Assembly (NCBI GenBank): GCA_030141605.1
Contig: JAQGDQ010000017.1
Span: forward strand, 624,001 to 688,000
Length of the DNA: 64,000 bases
Source: Tubiluchus corallicola
Taxonomy: Eukaryota > Priapulida > Priapulimorpha > Priapulimorphida > Tubiluchidae
Direction of reading: 5' to 3'
Made by a program: the position numbers and the translations under genes
Shown: positions 1 through 11,886 of the stretch, piece by piece
Numbering within the stretch: the stretch's first letter is position 1
Layout: each line of letters begins with the position of its first letter
The notes under the pieces: generated by a model
What the model was told of the DNA's origin: nothing
Databases searched by the model: none
Seen by the model: the letters and a program-made list of their open reading frames with translations, nothing else

Positions 1-930
1 ACGACGCATCTGAACAAACTGAATAATAAGCAACAAAAAAGAGGTCAGTACACAAATGAGATGTACGGACACATCAAGTCATTTCAAAACAAGATGAAAT
101 TTTGGATACGAGAGATGGAAAACAAATGGCCTTGCTCATTTTTTCACTCTTAGGCAAGATGGATTATGTTGAGGGAAAGCAACAGAATTTCGTAAACAGT
201 TTTAGAAACTACAGAATGAGTTCCGATCGAGATTTGAATATCTCCAAAAACATGATGATTCCATGAAAATGTTCACCGCGTCCTTCCATGCTGATGGTGT
301 GCCCTCAGAGCTTCAAATGGAACTGATTGAGTTACAAGAGAGTGAAGATGTGAAAGTATATTTCCAGGATAATTCACATTGGGGACTTCTACAGAAAACA
401 CTTGAAGGAAAGATTATTTCCTCACCCGCATAAATTCGTCGCAAAAGATATGGCATTGTTTGGTTCGACCTATGTTTGTGAGCAGTTCTTTTCAAGAATG
501 GGGATTATGAAGTCCCTGTTCCGTTCTGTACTCACTGATGAATACCTGGAGAAAGGTTTGAAAGTGTTGACTTCATCCGTCGATTCAGCCAAATCTGGAC
601 AAAGTTGTATCGCACAAAAATTGGTACCACGAGTCGAAATAATACAAATTTTACTACACAGACCATGTGATACAATGTACTAATATGCATTGTAATAAAA
701 TTATCACTATCTGACACGAAAGTTGAATATAAATATTATATAAATTTTAATGATTTCTAGAATAGTTTTCCTTAGTGTACTGTAGTAGAAATCATGCACG
801 GAGATCGGATGCAAAGAAATCACTATCAGATCCTGCTGTTCTTGGCTCCTTGACCAAACTGCATGCGGCCCGCAGAAATTGTGAAAAAGTTTAATGTGGC
901 CCGGCGAGTTAGATAATTTGCACACCACTG
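1..930 (+). mobile_element. Decayed hAT transposon, 3' part with transposase remnant
   Basis: From about position 7 the plus strand reads as a degraded hAT transposase of the GTF2IRD2/ZBED5-like type. Pieces such as HLNKLNNKQ, EMYGHIKSFQNKMKFW, ELIELQESEDVKVYF and, at 457-570, FGSTYVCEQFFSRMG followed by LTDEYLEKGL are the usual order of this family, ending in the hATC dimerisation block. Stops and frameshifts lie between the pieces (for example after the 120-150 block), so it is not functional. Downstream, at about 840-930, comes a non-coding tail ending CACACCACTG, which looks like a hAT terminus; if so, the element ends at 930. The 5' half lies outside the window. Family assignment is from remembered domain patterns; the exact end is inferred. 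Confidence 0.75.
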
Positions 931-2258
931 TCATAGAGAAATCACACTTTAACTTGTATGTCATTGACTCATTCATAATCTGTGTGCAGTGTATGCGCCT
1001 ATAATTGTTTTGGTCATAATTTTGCTAATTTTTGTAACCTTAAGTATGGCCCTGCAAAACGATAATTTTTCTACGTTCGTGGACCATTTTAGATAGAAAC
1101 CACATATGCCATTGAAGATTAGTATTGTAATAGTGCATAATACAGTAATCGATGAACATAGAGCTGATACTCATATTCTGAAGAACTAAGTTTGGGAGGC
1201 GAGGGTGATTCCTTGGGAGATGCAGCCAACATAGTAGCTCAACGTGGTAAACATTTCGTTTTTTGCCAAGCAGCTACAGCTAGGCCGGCTTTATCTCATG
1301 GAAAACCAAATGGGATGAACACTTTGAGTTATCAAGTGTTAGTTCTTTGCCAGAAACTCAATATAGAGAGCAGCATAACGCACTTGTGATTAACGTAACC
1401 GACAAAACCTTAAAGGTTATTCCGAACTTTACATACCTGATGCGGACAAACAAAATATCACCCATATGCTCAAAGAGTTACAACACCATACATGAGGCAA
1501 AATTAATTGCTGATGTCAGAAGAAAGAGACAGCCAAGATTTGCACACTGAAAAGAATGGCTGAACAACAGATTAATGCCACGTGTCATTGCACAGTAGAG
1601 ATACAGGGTTAATATTCCCTGTGAAATACCAGATTATCTAAATAATTAATTAACCAAAAATGTATTTTAGTTGTAGTTTGGCCATTCCATTCATTGAGGC
1701 TGTGTGCAAAAAGTTAGGTATTAAATTTTGATGACACATCTAAAAAAAGTCAGTGTATTTTTAAATAATTTATAGCAGACAAATGAAATCTTGTGAAGAT
1801 TTTACTGCACAAAGCTGTACTTATTTTGTAGAATATGCAACAAAATTGATTAGGCATTTTAGGATGAGGTGGAAACCCTTACCAGAAATCCCTATTATTC
1901 TGTGACAGACAGAATAGCATCAGTGTTACCGTTGGCAGTAATCCCTGGACCGAGAAAGGTCAATGTAATGACTATTATCCAAGCAGCAATGACAATAAAA
2001 ATCACTATCATAATTGTTATGCCAATTAAAACATTTGTCAACGTTGCAAGTTTACAAATTTGCAGAATGTTGTGCATTTTATCACAAATGACAAGCTAAC
2101 ACCTACATAACACATGAGCAGTTTGAATGCTGTGCCAGCAGCAAAGGTTTGTTTTAAAAAGGATTATTACTGCTGTTACATTGAGAGATTGTAAAGGCAC
2201 TTAATTTGCTAGAAATATGTGAAAAGTCTATAGCATCTCAAGATCTAATGCTAATGCG
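931..2258. other. Intergenic, downstream of NUDT6-like gene; no gene recognised
   Basis: Short ORFs occur at 1192-1550 (plus), and a hydrophobic one at 1895-2077 (minus), but none has a recognisable domain, splice context or family resemblance. The stretch would hold the 3' UTR of the minus-strand NUDT6-like gene (stop at 2259). I found no AATAAA on the minus strand close to that stop. Confidence 0.4.
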
Positions 2259-5200
2259 TTACTCTAAAACCTCTTCAGCTGTTTGTTCCGACTCCTCCAA
2301 AGGCAAGACGCTGTAAACGCGATTCAACTTGTGAAAAGCTCTAGAAGAAACGAATGAGGATTTGATGCCGCATCCCAGAGATTGTTCTTTAATGAGAGCC
2401 TGAGCGACAAACCGATTTACTGGAGCTATGTCTTCGAAATTGACATACTCTTCCAACTGAAATAAAAAACAGGAAAAAAGTTGGATAGCTTTGTTAGCAA
2501 ATTAGAATGTATACACAGATAATATCTTTATTTAAATGTAAAACAAATGTCAAGACTGTTTAAGATCGCTACCATACATAAGATTGAACATTGTAATTGC
2601 AGTGAAACAACATAGAATAAACAGTGACACTTGTGTAACAACAAACAGCAAACTATGTAAAACTCGATTTGGTACAACTCAAATTCTTGTGTACCCCGTA
2701 TTTTCCATTTCGTTTTTCCCTTTGCCAAACATTCGTAACTCAAAATCTGTAACTTCAACCGAATTCCTGTTACAATTCTTAAGAATCTGATTGATAACCT
2801 CGCCTATCTTGAACAGCTTCTCAAACGAGAAGTCGTATGCAAGGATGCGCCACATTATGATTTTTTATTGCTAATTTATGGCTAAAAATGCCAAGATTTC
2901 TTGTACTATCTTAGCAGAACACAGCACACAACGCGAACATTGGCTTAATGTAGACCACAATATTATTACTGCCGAATTCTATTAACCATGCTACTCAGAC
3001 TACAATAGAGGTACACCAGTCATTTTATTTTTGATTATTCATAAACATTGTTATTTGACATTTGATTAAAGGGTCAGGTGGTCATTTTCACAGGCTGTTA
3101 TGTATTGTCCAATGTTGATGAGCGACTCAATCTTGTTTTCTTACGAACTTGTCTAACTCGTACCTTCGCATATCTCCAACAAATTTTCTGCTTCCGAGGT
3201 GTTCGAGTTTATGTAGGTTACTGTATTATTATGTTGTGATAAGCAAGTCGGCAATTTAACCAACTAATGAAAACACACGTGTGTTGACAACAGACTAAAA
3301 AACCTTCAAGTTCTAAAGCTGAAATTGAAGATATGCAACAAAAATCTGCCCTATAGCCAGGACCGGATTATGATCTTCGGGGCTTCTAGGCTAATGAAAT
3401 TATGGGGCCACCTCAGACGAAGCCACCCTCCAATTTGCTCACACTGGTCTCGAGTATTTTTTACTTGTGATATATTTTAGTAACATTTGCATAGATCTCA
3501 AACAGAGATCCCTTATCTCAGATGAGGAGCCTCTTTAAAATTAGATTTTCAGACTTGCTTGACTCCTTTTTTAAAGTCAGCAATGCAAAGTAATGCTCCC
3601 CCACCCCCCAAAGTTTGAGGCCCTAGGCTGGAGCCTATAGGGTAATCGAGCCCTGCCTATAGCTTATATATATGACTCACCTCAATCCAACGTGCATCTG
3701 AGATTTCCTGTGTTTGTCTTTTGATATGTTCCTCATGATGCATTGGCTTCATGTGGCAGACAAAGTAAATATCAGAGCAAGTGAACCTGTAATCGTGCAA
3801 ATGCCGGAATGCGATGACAGACAAGAACTCTGTGTGTATACCTGTCTCTTCCAACACTTCTCTTTGCACGGCTTCAGGTAATCCTTCACCTATAACAATT
3901 GAACACGGTGAAGAATTTCTATCTCTCAACAAACTCACCTGGAAAATTTAAATGACCTTAAATGTGTATGGACTCAGAGTTACAAATATTGCCACAGGAA
4001 GCTCAAATTTTTTTTATCCATTGTTACGGTGGTTTATGCACAATGCAATGAACATTGTAACTGTAACAAGTTCTTCTATATAATCAGACATTATCTGTAT
4101 AGAACAGTGATTCCCAACCTTTTGTTGATGGCGACCCCTTTCAGTACCCCGCATCATATCGCGACCCCATAAAGAACATAATCGGATGTTATACTATTAA
4201 ACATCAATATTGTTTGCATTTATTAATTTTAACTCACTATTCAGCAAATTATTGAACAAGGAGTAATTGTTTCATTAATTCATTCATGTGAAGGTTGCAC
4301 CTGTTTCTCAGCGATCAGTAATGCAACAGCAATAGGTATTCAAGGTAAAATGAATAGCGACACTCTTTTGGGTGGTGTGCACTGTACGCAAGTGTACAGC
4401 ATGGAAAAATGTGTGTTTTCATTTTTCCGGAAAATCAAGCAATAATATACTGCATTTAGAGCGGGTGAAACCCAGTTTCACATTCCAGAACAAATTGATG
4501 TCATGAGAGACGGAGGAGACAAGACCTACTTACATACATTTCGTGAAAACAGCATTTTTTAAAAATAACTTTTGGACTAGCCCGCGACCCCAAGGTTGGG
4601 AACCCATATTGTAGAATATACAGTACCCGATTACGCCAATGATTTCAATGATTAATCAGGCATCCAGTTTAACCGGTAAAAAAACCATAACCACGGCATA
4701 AGCATCTAACAGATAAAATACATTTGTACACGATTTATCCGTAAATGATGGTGATATGACGTCACCGAGTTACACGTTAACACTACCACCAATATAATAC
4801 ACAGTAGTCAGTTTTTTTAGCAAATTTGATTTTAATTTAGAGTTTAACAATGCCTTTATTTGATGAATGCAACACGTTTTGGTATCATAATGCCTTGATT
4901 AATTTTAGATCCCTGGTGAAGACATTATGATGCTGAAAAGTGTTGGACCCAGAAAAATAAAGGCATTGTTAAACGTTCAATTATTGTCGCCTACCGATGA
5001 AATTATGTAACTTGGTTTCCTCAAAAAAATTTAGTAATTTTGTAAAAGTACTTTTATTACATTTGCAAACTGAAATGAGAACATTAGCAAATTTATATAT
5101 AGTCAAACCTCTTTATATTGCCTACTTTGGGACTGCAAGAAAAGTTGGTGTTGTAATGAGGTACATTAATACATTCATGTCTATAGATAGCAAATATAGA

Positions 5201-8200
5201 CATTTTGTTGTGCTAGATATTTGGGCATTAAGCGAGGCTGGCATTATAAGGGGGGGGGGCACTATAACGAGGCATTATTGTAATAGTGCTGACATAAGTG
5301 CTTTCTAGTAAACATCTTAATTACATACTTAATTACATACATAATTACTTAATTACCTTCCATGATGAATTCTGCACTAGTAAAATAGTCAACCTCAGAT
5401 ATAAGGGACATCTCGGGACCGGAAAAAAACCGTCTCTTATATCCGATGTCCTTATAGCCAAAGTTGAGTCAGACCGAGGGTGCATCTAGATCTGTACTTT
5501 TACCCACATTTTTATGGATTATTGCCACACATTCAGTGCAGACGATATCCTTCAGTGATGCGAGATGTATGTGACCGAGGAAACCGACCTTTTCGAAGGC
5601 CGAGTTTGCAAAAGTTAGGGCTAAAAATCAATCAATTTCGCTTTGATTATCGAATCCCTTGTATGCGAGGTACTTTACCTGGGTTTCTACTACGAGGGAC
5701 CTGAAGATATCGTCCCTTATAACTGAAAGTCCCTTATATCCGAGTACCTTATATATGAAGATTTTTACATAGGAAAAACAATACAAAAAATCGGGACCGG
5801 TGCTGGTTGTCCCTTATAACCGAGTACCTTATACCCAAGGTTGACTGTAACAGCATCAAAACATGGGAGGTGACATGAATCAATGCTAAGAATACACTTA
5901 CCTATCTCGACAAGTCCACCTGGTAGTTTCCAGTGAGGCTTCTTCATAAATCTCTCTTTCAAAACCAGAATCTTATTGTTTTCATCGATGACCAGACCTC
6001 CAACGCCTGAAATTAGTATGCAACATGAATATAAATCAATAATCTTTTTTACAGTTTCCGCATGCGCAGCTGCTGTACCTAGTATGTCTTGCTTAACTAC
6101 AGCCATCACATTACCTTATGTGCGTAACTACGTAGGTGAAACGGATGAAACATGTGGTTATATTTATTATGCACTACATGCGTAATTATTGCTTATAGTT
6201 TTAAATCAACGTATTATTCTTATTAGAAAGCAACTAGCAAAATAGCAACAGGAATCCATGTAAATTAAAATAACTGAAGCCAAAATTAACACCGAGAACT
6301 GTTCCTATTACAATAGCGTGGGCTTCGCAGTGTTGTCAAGTGTAAACAAATGCCTTGTTTGGTACAGATAACGTTGTTAGGTTCACTTAACATTTGACCT
6401 TTTCACGATCATCATCAATTGCTGGTACTGTGAAAAGGCTTATTAGAATCACATCAGGGAGCAAGGGAGTTTTCCAACTTTATTTAGAAATGAGACTTCA
6501 TAACACACTAATATAAAACTTTTGTTGGACGTTTTGGAACACATTTTGATAAAATGAACTAATTTTAATTTTAATACCATCCAAGATTCTTTAGATTATA
6601 AGTGATATGTGAAGAAATCTTGGATGAAATTAAAACATGTTTCCATCAGCTATTAGAAGCTGTTAAAGCTTTCAGTAAGTTTCTTATATACAACTACTGT
6701 ACTTGTATTATAAACTTTCTTTTCTTATGAAAGTTATAGCAGCTTTCCAAAAAATCCAGCTTTGTCGTGTCATCGGATGATACTGCTTTTTAGTTCTTAC
6801 TATAACTCATAACTTATGGTAAGTATTAGTAGTATAATTCATCAGTTCGATTAGTATTGCATACACAACATCTAAATTCTACACACTAAACTTGTCGATT
6901 GTGTCCATTTCACATATCGTCGTTAAACTTCTTAAAACGCACCATTTGCAGTCTTCAGAGTAATTTAAACTGCAATTATTAACAAAAAGTTTGAGAATAC
7001 CAATATAGGTGTGTGCATAAGCTGGGAGATTATTCTTCTCTACGTCTGGTAGCCATTTTGTCATCATTACGTAACCGGGTTGAGCATGATGAAATTCGAA
7101 ACCACTCTGAAAATAAAAGGAGTGAATCATTATTTTTGTGCAACTTCAAATCTTTACGATGATTAACAATTCGAAATTTAATCATGTCTGTATTAACATA
7201 GAAATGTATGTATTGATGCACCGCCTTATTATAATGCCAACTTTTTAGCAGTCTCAAAGTAGACGGTGTAAAGAAATTTGACTGTACGTAGTTTTTATGA
7301 CTGTATGCCACATGGCTCAAAATATATGCTTTTCTTTTGTTTTCCTGACTCAACTTCTAGCATTTGAAATAAATGCTAAAGTTAGAATAAACTAAATTTA
7401 ATAGATCATATCTGCACTATATACAGTACACGTACAGTCACTATGCTGCCTTCAGTCAAACTGTAAGTTTCACATATTTCATGTTACAATAAACGACCAT
7501 ATAGTAATACTGTACACGAGTTTCCAAAAGTTCTGCTGATTCTCACAAAGTAGCACACAAGCAATTCACCTACTCAACCAGAAATGACAGAACTTGTCTT
7601 AAGCAGACATTAGCCACAGTGTCATCATCAGAGTGGCAGCTCATGCACAGGTACTGAGGAACTCCAGCACCGCCTATTTTCACTCAATATTATCGATAAT
7701 ATTCAGTATAGTAAGTCTTTTTTCATTAGTTCTTTCTTTATACTTGTACAGAACTAGAGCACGTGAGGGTAGTACTGTTTGCTTCACAGCCCAGCACAGT
7801 GTGTTCCAGCAACGCGGTGTTTTGTTGTTGTATGCACGTCTGAGCCCAGGTAGAGAAAGTACTGTTTGTTGTCAGTTGTCACGTGCTTAAAAACCGTACA
7901 CTTGAACTGTGGCAATTTAAGCTACTTGTAAGCAAAAAAGGATTTTATCTAGTTTATGTATAAATTTTTGTATGTTTGTTTGTTTAAAATCAAAATTACA
8001 GTATTGAAATTACTTACGTTTGTTTCGTTTTACACAATATTAAAACAATGGCTAAAAATTTTCTGAGGCAGCACTCCCACTAATTTTAACTACGGTCTGT
8101 CATTGATTAGTCAGGCTCCAGATAAAAGGAATGATGCACTTGCCTATAATTTTCATGAAGAGTAATGTATCCACGTTCCTGGCAAAAAACTACAGGCTAG

Positions 8201-11200
8201 AATTTCTAGACGCTAGAGTATGTCACAGCAAAATAGCTCCCAGAGCTCTGTATGTATTTGACAACTGAATGTGAATGCAAGAGTTTTATTAATTATAGGC
8301 TGCACTATTATGAAACAGTGAAACATAACGGACCCATTTTATGAATTGGGCCTATGTGGTGACGCCTGTCATGCGTTGTCGTCATCGTTGTTGACACAAT
8401 AAAAAATTCATGTTAACTCGCAAAGGCACAGGACTAAAGTCAGAGGACTTTCAAGGTAGATGTCTGGGCTACAGACCATCACAATCATGTGGTGAACGAT
8501 GACTTAGGTCAAAGGGTTAAGGACAAAGAATATTACATGTAGTCAAATGGAGCCATAACACTGAATAATTTGAAAGCTATAGTACTGAAACTACAGGGTA
8601 GACACCCGAGGTAAAGGCGAGACAATGGTATAGAGATACTATAATCAAAAAGTTGGGATTGCTTAGAAACCTGAGATAGGAATCAGTGAAAATTTGGATA
8701 ACTCTAAAATTATACAGTAGGTGCTGCTTAATAAACTCACGGTTAATAGACTCAATCGCTTAATTGGCTCACAAACGCCTGGCATGGGCCGCTTCTATTC
8801 AAATGTACATAAAAACTGTCGGCAATTGCCTCAAATAACTCTGCATAATTTTTTTAAATATTTTTCCGACTCAATATTTTTCCTTCACATACGACAATAT
8901 TCCACATATTCTTTAAAATAAGACATTTGTATGTGCCCAAAGAGCCTTTCCTACTTTTATGTCATCTTTACTTTGCTTTTGTACACTATGTATGTGGAAA
9001 CAATCATGTTAAGTACCGTTTTGTTTGTAAGCAGGTAAGTTTATCTTGCAGTAATACGCTAGCATAGCGGTTTTGCTTTGAATCTGTTACCTGTTTGTCC
9101 ACTGCAATTTACCTCACTAACCAAGAATTTCTGGAAGCTAAACATTTAATCACTTGTCTAGCGGTTTCCTTTTGAAGCTCTCATTGCAAATCATGCTTTC
9201 ACCCTTAATCAGTTAACAGTCAAAGATTTTAACAATTTATTCCTGTGTATAAAACCATTTACCTTAGCAAGAACAGGTACCCAATGAGCATCTGCCGTGG
9301 CTACCTTAAACCATAATCCTCTAACACCTGTACTCAGCCAAACTAACAGAGAATCTATAAAAACGTAAAGGTTGTAATGCAAAACTTTTCAGGTCTATCA
9401 GTGCCACAATATTTAATTTGGTGCAAATGCACAACCTTTACATTTTTTATTGTCACATTTATAACTTGTGATATGAGAAATTGTGATACTGATAGACTTG
9501 AAAAACTGTGCTTGCAGGAAATGTTTGCAAATTTTTCAATGAAGATATGTGTAAACACTTCCAGAACACAGACTCATGTTACTCATTTTTAATTCAATTT
9601 CAATTTATTTATTGCTCTATAACACTACAACAGAACATTATTAATAACAGAATCAATAATAAGTGGTGAAGAGTAGTTAAAATGGATAGATATAAAACTA
9701 GAGAAAAGATAGCAAAAAGAGTATAAAATCATCTAGTCTGCTGTCCTTTACTGAATATAGAAAATGATCATTAAACACTAGTGGGCATGAAAATTAATGT
9801 TGTCGGTTTAATTTAGGAAACATTATTAATTTTCAGAATTATGACATTTACTATATAATTAAGTATCCCAAAATAAAGGAAATACTATAAATTAGTGAAT
9901 CAATAGAATAGAGTCAATCTTGCATAAACTAAAATTAGCATTTCAACTTTGAGTGAAAAACAGGTCAAATTCGTTATTGATTTTGGGTTCAACTTCACCA
10001 TGTCTAGGCTTATTCAGTAAAGCTAAATCTACTACTGACTTGGACATAATAATACATGTAAAACATAAAATAATTTTCAATATGCTGACTAGACAAACAT
10101 TTAGCTAAATAGGTTTTTGTAATAATTTTATAAAGGAAAGGTAAGACTTGTGCAATCTACACCTGTACTCATGTAGGTACCATAAGTTGTTTAACAATAC
10201 TGGCTAATAGTGTTTTACAAAATTAATGCCAGAAAATTATATTTGAATGGAACACGCAGGTAGAAAGCAGTCACAAGAAATACATTTTTTTATTAAATTT
10301 TTACATTACCATATTTTAAATTTGTACATAGTTTGAGCTGCAGGCTCACTGATAGCAAACTAAACACAGCAATTTGTTAAACATGCATATAAACACTTCT
10401 ACTAATACACCAGCAAATTAACGTTTTCTCTGTTTGTGTATTTACTCGCAGTTTCAACAGGCAGTTGCTGTAGCCATAATCAGATTCGTAGGCAATGCAG
10501 GACTAAGAAATAGTCAGTCCGAAGAATGTCATTTTGTTGCTGCCAATATGTTAAATTCTTGTAATAAAATGTCAAAATCATACCTTGGAGTTTTTTCTCG
10601 AATTCTTCTTCACAGCATCCCTCTTTAGTAGAATCAACAGTTATTCCATGGTACCTAAATACAGCACAAACAACGCAATAAACTATGATCTGACAGAACT
10701 TTGAATGTTAGCGAATAAATAAGATGCGTGGACATCACAACACACTGCAAATATCATGCCAGTTCCATGTGATTGTAATACAGTTCTCTTATATCTCTTG
10801 GTTATGAGAAATAAAAAGCAATACAAGGAAGACAATAATAATCAACAGCCCACAGTAACAGGGTGATGCTTAGATATGTCTTATTGGAACAATCAAACAA
10901 CAATTATATATGATACATTAAGCACAATTTAAACATACCTTTTAAATAAATACAGGAAGCTGAACAAAAATGTACTGAGCAGATTGCCCCATAAAGCCTT
11001 ATACTGACTGGTATACATGATGTGTGTCGCCTGCCCACTTAATGCGCTATCAGAGACAGGTCACATTATTTTTACGATTTATACAGTAGATGTTGCCAGC
11101 GTAACCAAAAATGGATCGGACATTCCATTACAGCAGAATTGAAGCAATTGATTAAATTTGAAATCTATTACATGAGCCACAGTAAAAATAGCATTTTTTT

Positions 11201-11886
11201 AATATTACAATATCTTAAAATAGCGTTCAAATATGACATTTTAGTGAAGAGTTCTTAGTATTTGCGTTTACCTGAATTTATCAGTCAGTCAAAAAACAAA
11301 AAGCCCACTCGGATGACAAAGTTGACAAAGATTCTTTTCAAGTCTGTTGGCTGACAAAAAAAATGTAAAGGTTGTGCATTTGCACCAGACTAAATATTGT
11401 GATACTGATAGACTTGAAAAACTGTGCTTGCAGGAAATGTTTGCAAATTTTTCAAGGAAGATATGATGTAAACACTTCCGGAACACAGACTCATGTTACT
11501 CATTTTTTAATTCAATTTCAATTTATTTATTTCTCTATAACACTACAACAGAACATTATTAATAACAGAATCAATAATAAGTGGTGAAGAGTGGTTAAAA
11601 TAGATAGATATAAAACTAGAGAAAAGATAGCGAAAACACTATAAAGTCACCTAGTCTGCTATCCTTTACTGAAGATAGAAAAATGAAAATGGTAAATTAA
11701 TGAAATTAAAAATTTGATAAGTGTTATTACTTACACATCGCTTTCGCCTTGAAAGACGGAGCAATAATCGCCACGGTTTCCACTGTCAGGTGATCCAGAC
11801 TGCTGAGTAACTTGTGCACTCGAGTCGCATCCTTCTTCAGGACACGTGTAGCTTTCATTGGCATTTTTGGTCAAACAGTTAGCCAT
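2259..11886 (-). CDS. NUDT6: NUDT6-like Nudix hydrolase, 7 exons, complete
   Basis: The orthologue of vertebrate NUDT6 (FGF antisense-gene protein) is a Nudix-fold hydrolase that cleaves nucleoside diphosphate-X substrates; its physiological substrate is not settled. Minus-strand exons: 11886-11735, 10654-10584, 9327-9263, 7106-7001, 6006-5902, 3889-3681, 2456-2259. All junctions are GT-AG and the phases agree, giving 301 aa (human is about 316). The N-terminal third carries the NUDT6-specific region (GITVDST, GLWFKVATADAHWVPVLAK, SGFEFHHAQPGY). The Nudix fold starts at GVGGLVIDENNKILVL. The Nudix box is complete and split across the exon 5/6 junction: GGLVEIG from exon 5, then EGLPEAVQREVLEETGI from exon 6, matching G-x5-E-x7-R-E-U-x-E-E-x-G-U with the metal-binding REVLEE. 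The start is the first ATG of exon 1 (MANCLTKNAN). No mitochondrial targeting peptide is obvious. Introns hold many MITEs (listed separately). Confidence 0.9.
2540..3040 (+). repeat. Dispersed repeat family R2, copy 1
   Basis: Lies in the last intron of the NUDT6-like gene. It shares a long, roughly 70-75% similar stretch with 45280-45660, including GCCAAATTCTATTAACCATG-like sequence near the right end, and runs of TGTAACTCAAA, CTTGAACAG and AAAATGC-AAATTTCTTGTA. It contains no convincing ORF. The ACTCGA-like words in the left part recall pogo/Tigger-type MITE ends, but no terminal repeat pair was delimited. Confidence 0.6.
3358..3655. mobile_element. hAT MITE with exact 8-bp target duplication
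   Basis: The 298-bp element begins CAGGACCGGATTA and ends TAATCGAGCCCTG, imperfect terminal inverted repeats of the CAGGGCCGGATT hAT class. It is flanked by an exact 8-bp duplication, CCTATAGC, at 3350-3357 and 3656-3663, as hAT transposition produces. It has no coding capacity. It sits about 18 bp beyond the exon 6 donor (3680) of the NUDT6-like gene. Confidence 0.9.
4105..4611. mobile_element. hAT-type non-autonomous element
   Basis: Starts CAGTGATTCCCAACCTTTTG and ends CCAAGGTTGGGAACCCATATTG, the well-known CAGTG-TTCCCAACCTT hAT terminal signature in inverted form, with GCGACCCC copies just inside each end. The internal 0.5 kb has no ORF of note. No clean 8-bp target duplication is left: GTATAGAA is on the left and TAGAATAT on the right. 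It lies in the exon 5-6 intron of the NUDT6-like gene. Confidence 0.75.
5101..5275. mobile_element. pogo/Tigger-type MITE (CAGTCAAACCTC family)
   Basis: Begins AGTCAAACCTCTTTATATTG next to TA and ends near CACTATAACGAGGC, an inverted partner of the left end. A G10 run interrupts the right part. It belongs to the same family as 13569-14406, 35981-36118 and 52216-52385. It is non-coding and the right boundary is approximate. Confidence 0.5.
5388..5847. mobile_element. pogo/Tigger-type MITE with long terminal inverted repeats
   Basis: The left end GTCAACCTCAGATATAAGGG continues to a GGGACCGGAAAAAA motif. The right end carries the inverted partner (AAAATCGGGACCGG, then GTCCCTTATAACCGAG, then CCAAGGTTGACTG). 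TA dinucleotides abut both ends, as for Tc1/mariner-pogo insertions. CCCTTATA-type words recur inside. It lies 55 bp from the exon 5 donor of the NUDT6-like gene. Confidence 0.7.
6300..6445 (+). repeat. Dispersed repeat family R5, copy 1
   Basis: The segment from TTCCTATTACAATAGCGTGG to GTGAAAAGGCTTAT is similar, in reverse orientation, to 59330-59480. Shared words include ATTACAATAGC, TGTTGTCAAGTGTA, CACTTAACATTTGACCT and GTGAAAAGGCTTAT. It is non-coding and of unknown class. Confidence 0.65.
7184..7284. mobile_element. Fragment of CAGTCAAACCTC-family MITE (right end)
   Basis: The sequence from GTATTGATGCACCGCC through ATAATGCCAACTTTTTAGC to AAATTTGACTG, followed by TA, matches the right half of the 52216-52385 element (ATGCACCTCGTTATGACGCC, CAGTCGCAAAGTA, GATTTGACTA). 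The left terminus is not found, so this is a partial copy. It lies in the exon 3-4 intron of the NUDT6-like gene. Confidence 0.5.
7629..8105 (+). mobile_element. hAT MITE, family H1, copy 1
   Basis: Begins CAGAGTGGCAGCTCATGCAC and ends near CTGTCATTG. It aligns along its whole length with 41184-41702 and, in reverse, with 40097-40635 and 63347-63837. Shared words include ATTTTCACTCA, AATATTCA-TATA-TAAGTCTTTTTTC, AGTTCTTTCTTTATACTT, AGAGCACGTGAGGG and TTAAAACAATGGC. It is non-coding. Its 8-bp duplication is not preserved. Confidence 0.8.
8711..9060 (+). repeat. Dispersed repeat family R3, copy 1
   Basis: Starts TACAGTAGGTGCTGCTTAAT, resembling a pogo-type terminus next to TA. It shares GGCCGCTTCTATTCAAATGT, ATAAAAACTG, CAATTG-CTCAAATAACTC and TATGTCATCTTTAC with 34970-35250, and its first half with 51570-51960. 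It lies in the exon 3-4 intron of the NUDT6-like gene, is non-coding, and its right end is uncertain. Confidence 0.6.
9364..9790 (+). repeat. Repeat R4a, with a foldback left end
   Basis: From about 9479 (TTGTGATACTGATAGACTTG) to about 9760 this is roughly 95% identical to R4b (11396-11690) in the same orientation. Its left part, 9364-9441, is an inverted copy of the sequence that begins R4b (GTAAAGGTTGT to GCATTTGCACC and the GTCTATCAGT block), so the left end folds back on the right-hand sequence. It lies between exons 2 and 3 of the NUDT6-like gene. Confidence 0.75.
11349..11690 (+). repeat. Repeat R4b, direct partner of R4a
   Basis: Begins near AATGTAAAGGTTGTGCATTT and shares with R4a the long block from ATTGTGATACTGATAGACTT to CCTTTACTGAA-ATAGAAAA with few differences. 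It lies in intron 1 of the NUDT6-like gene, so exon 2 (10654-10584) is bracketed by a direct repeat pair. It has no coding content. Confidence 0.75.
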
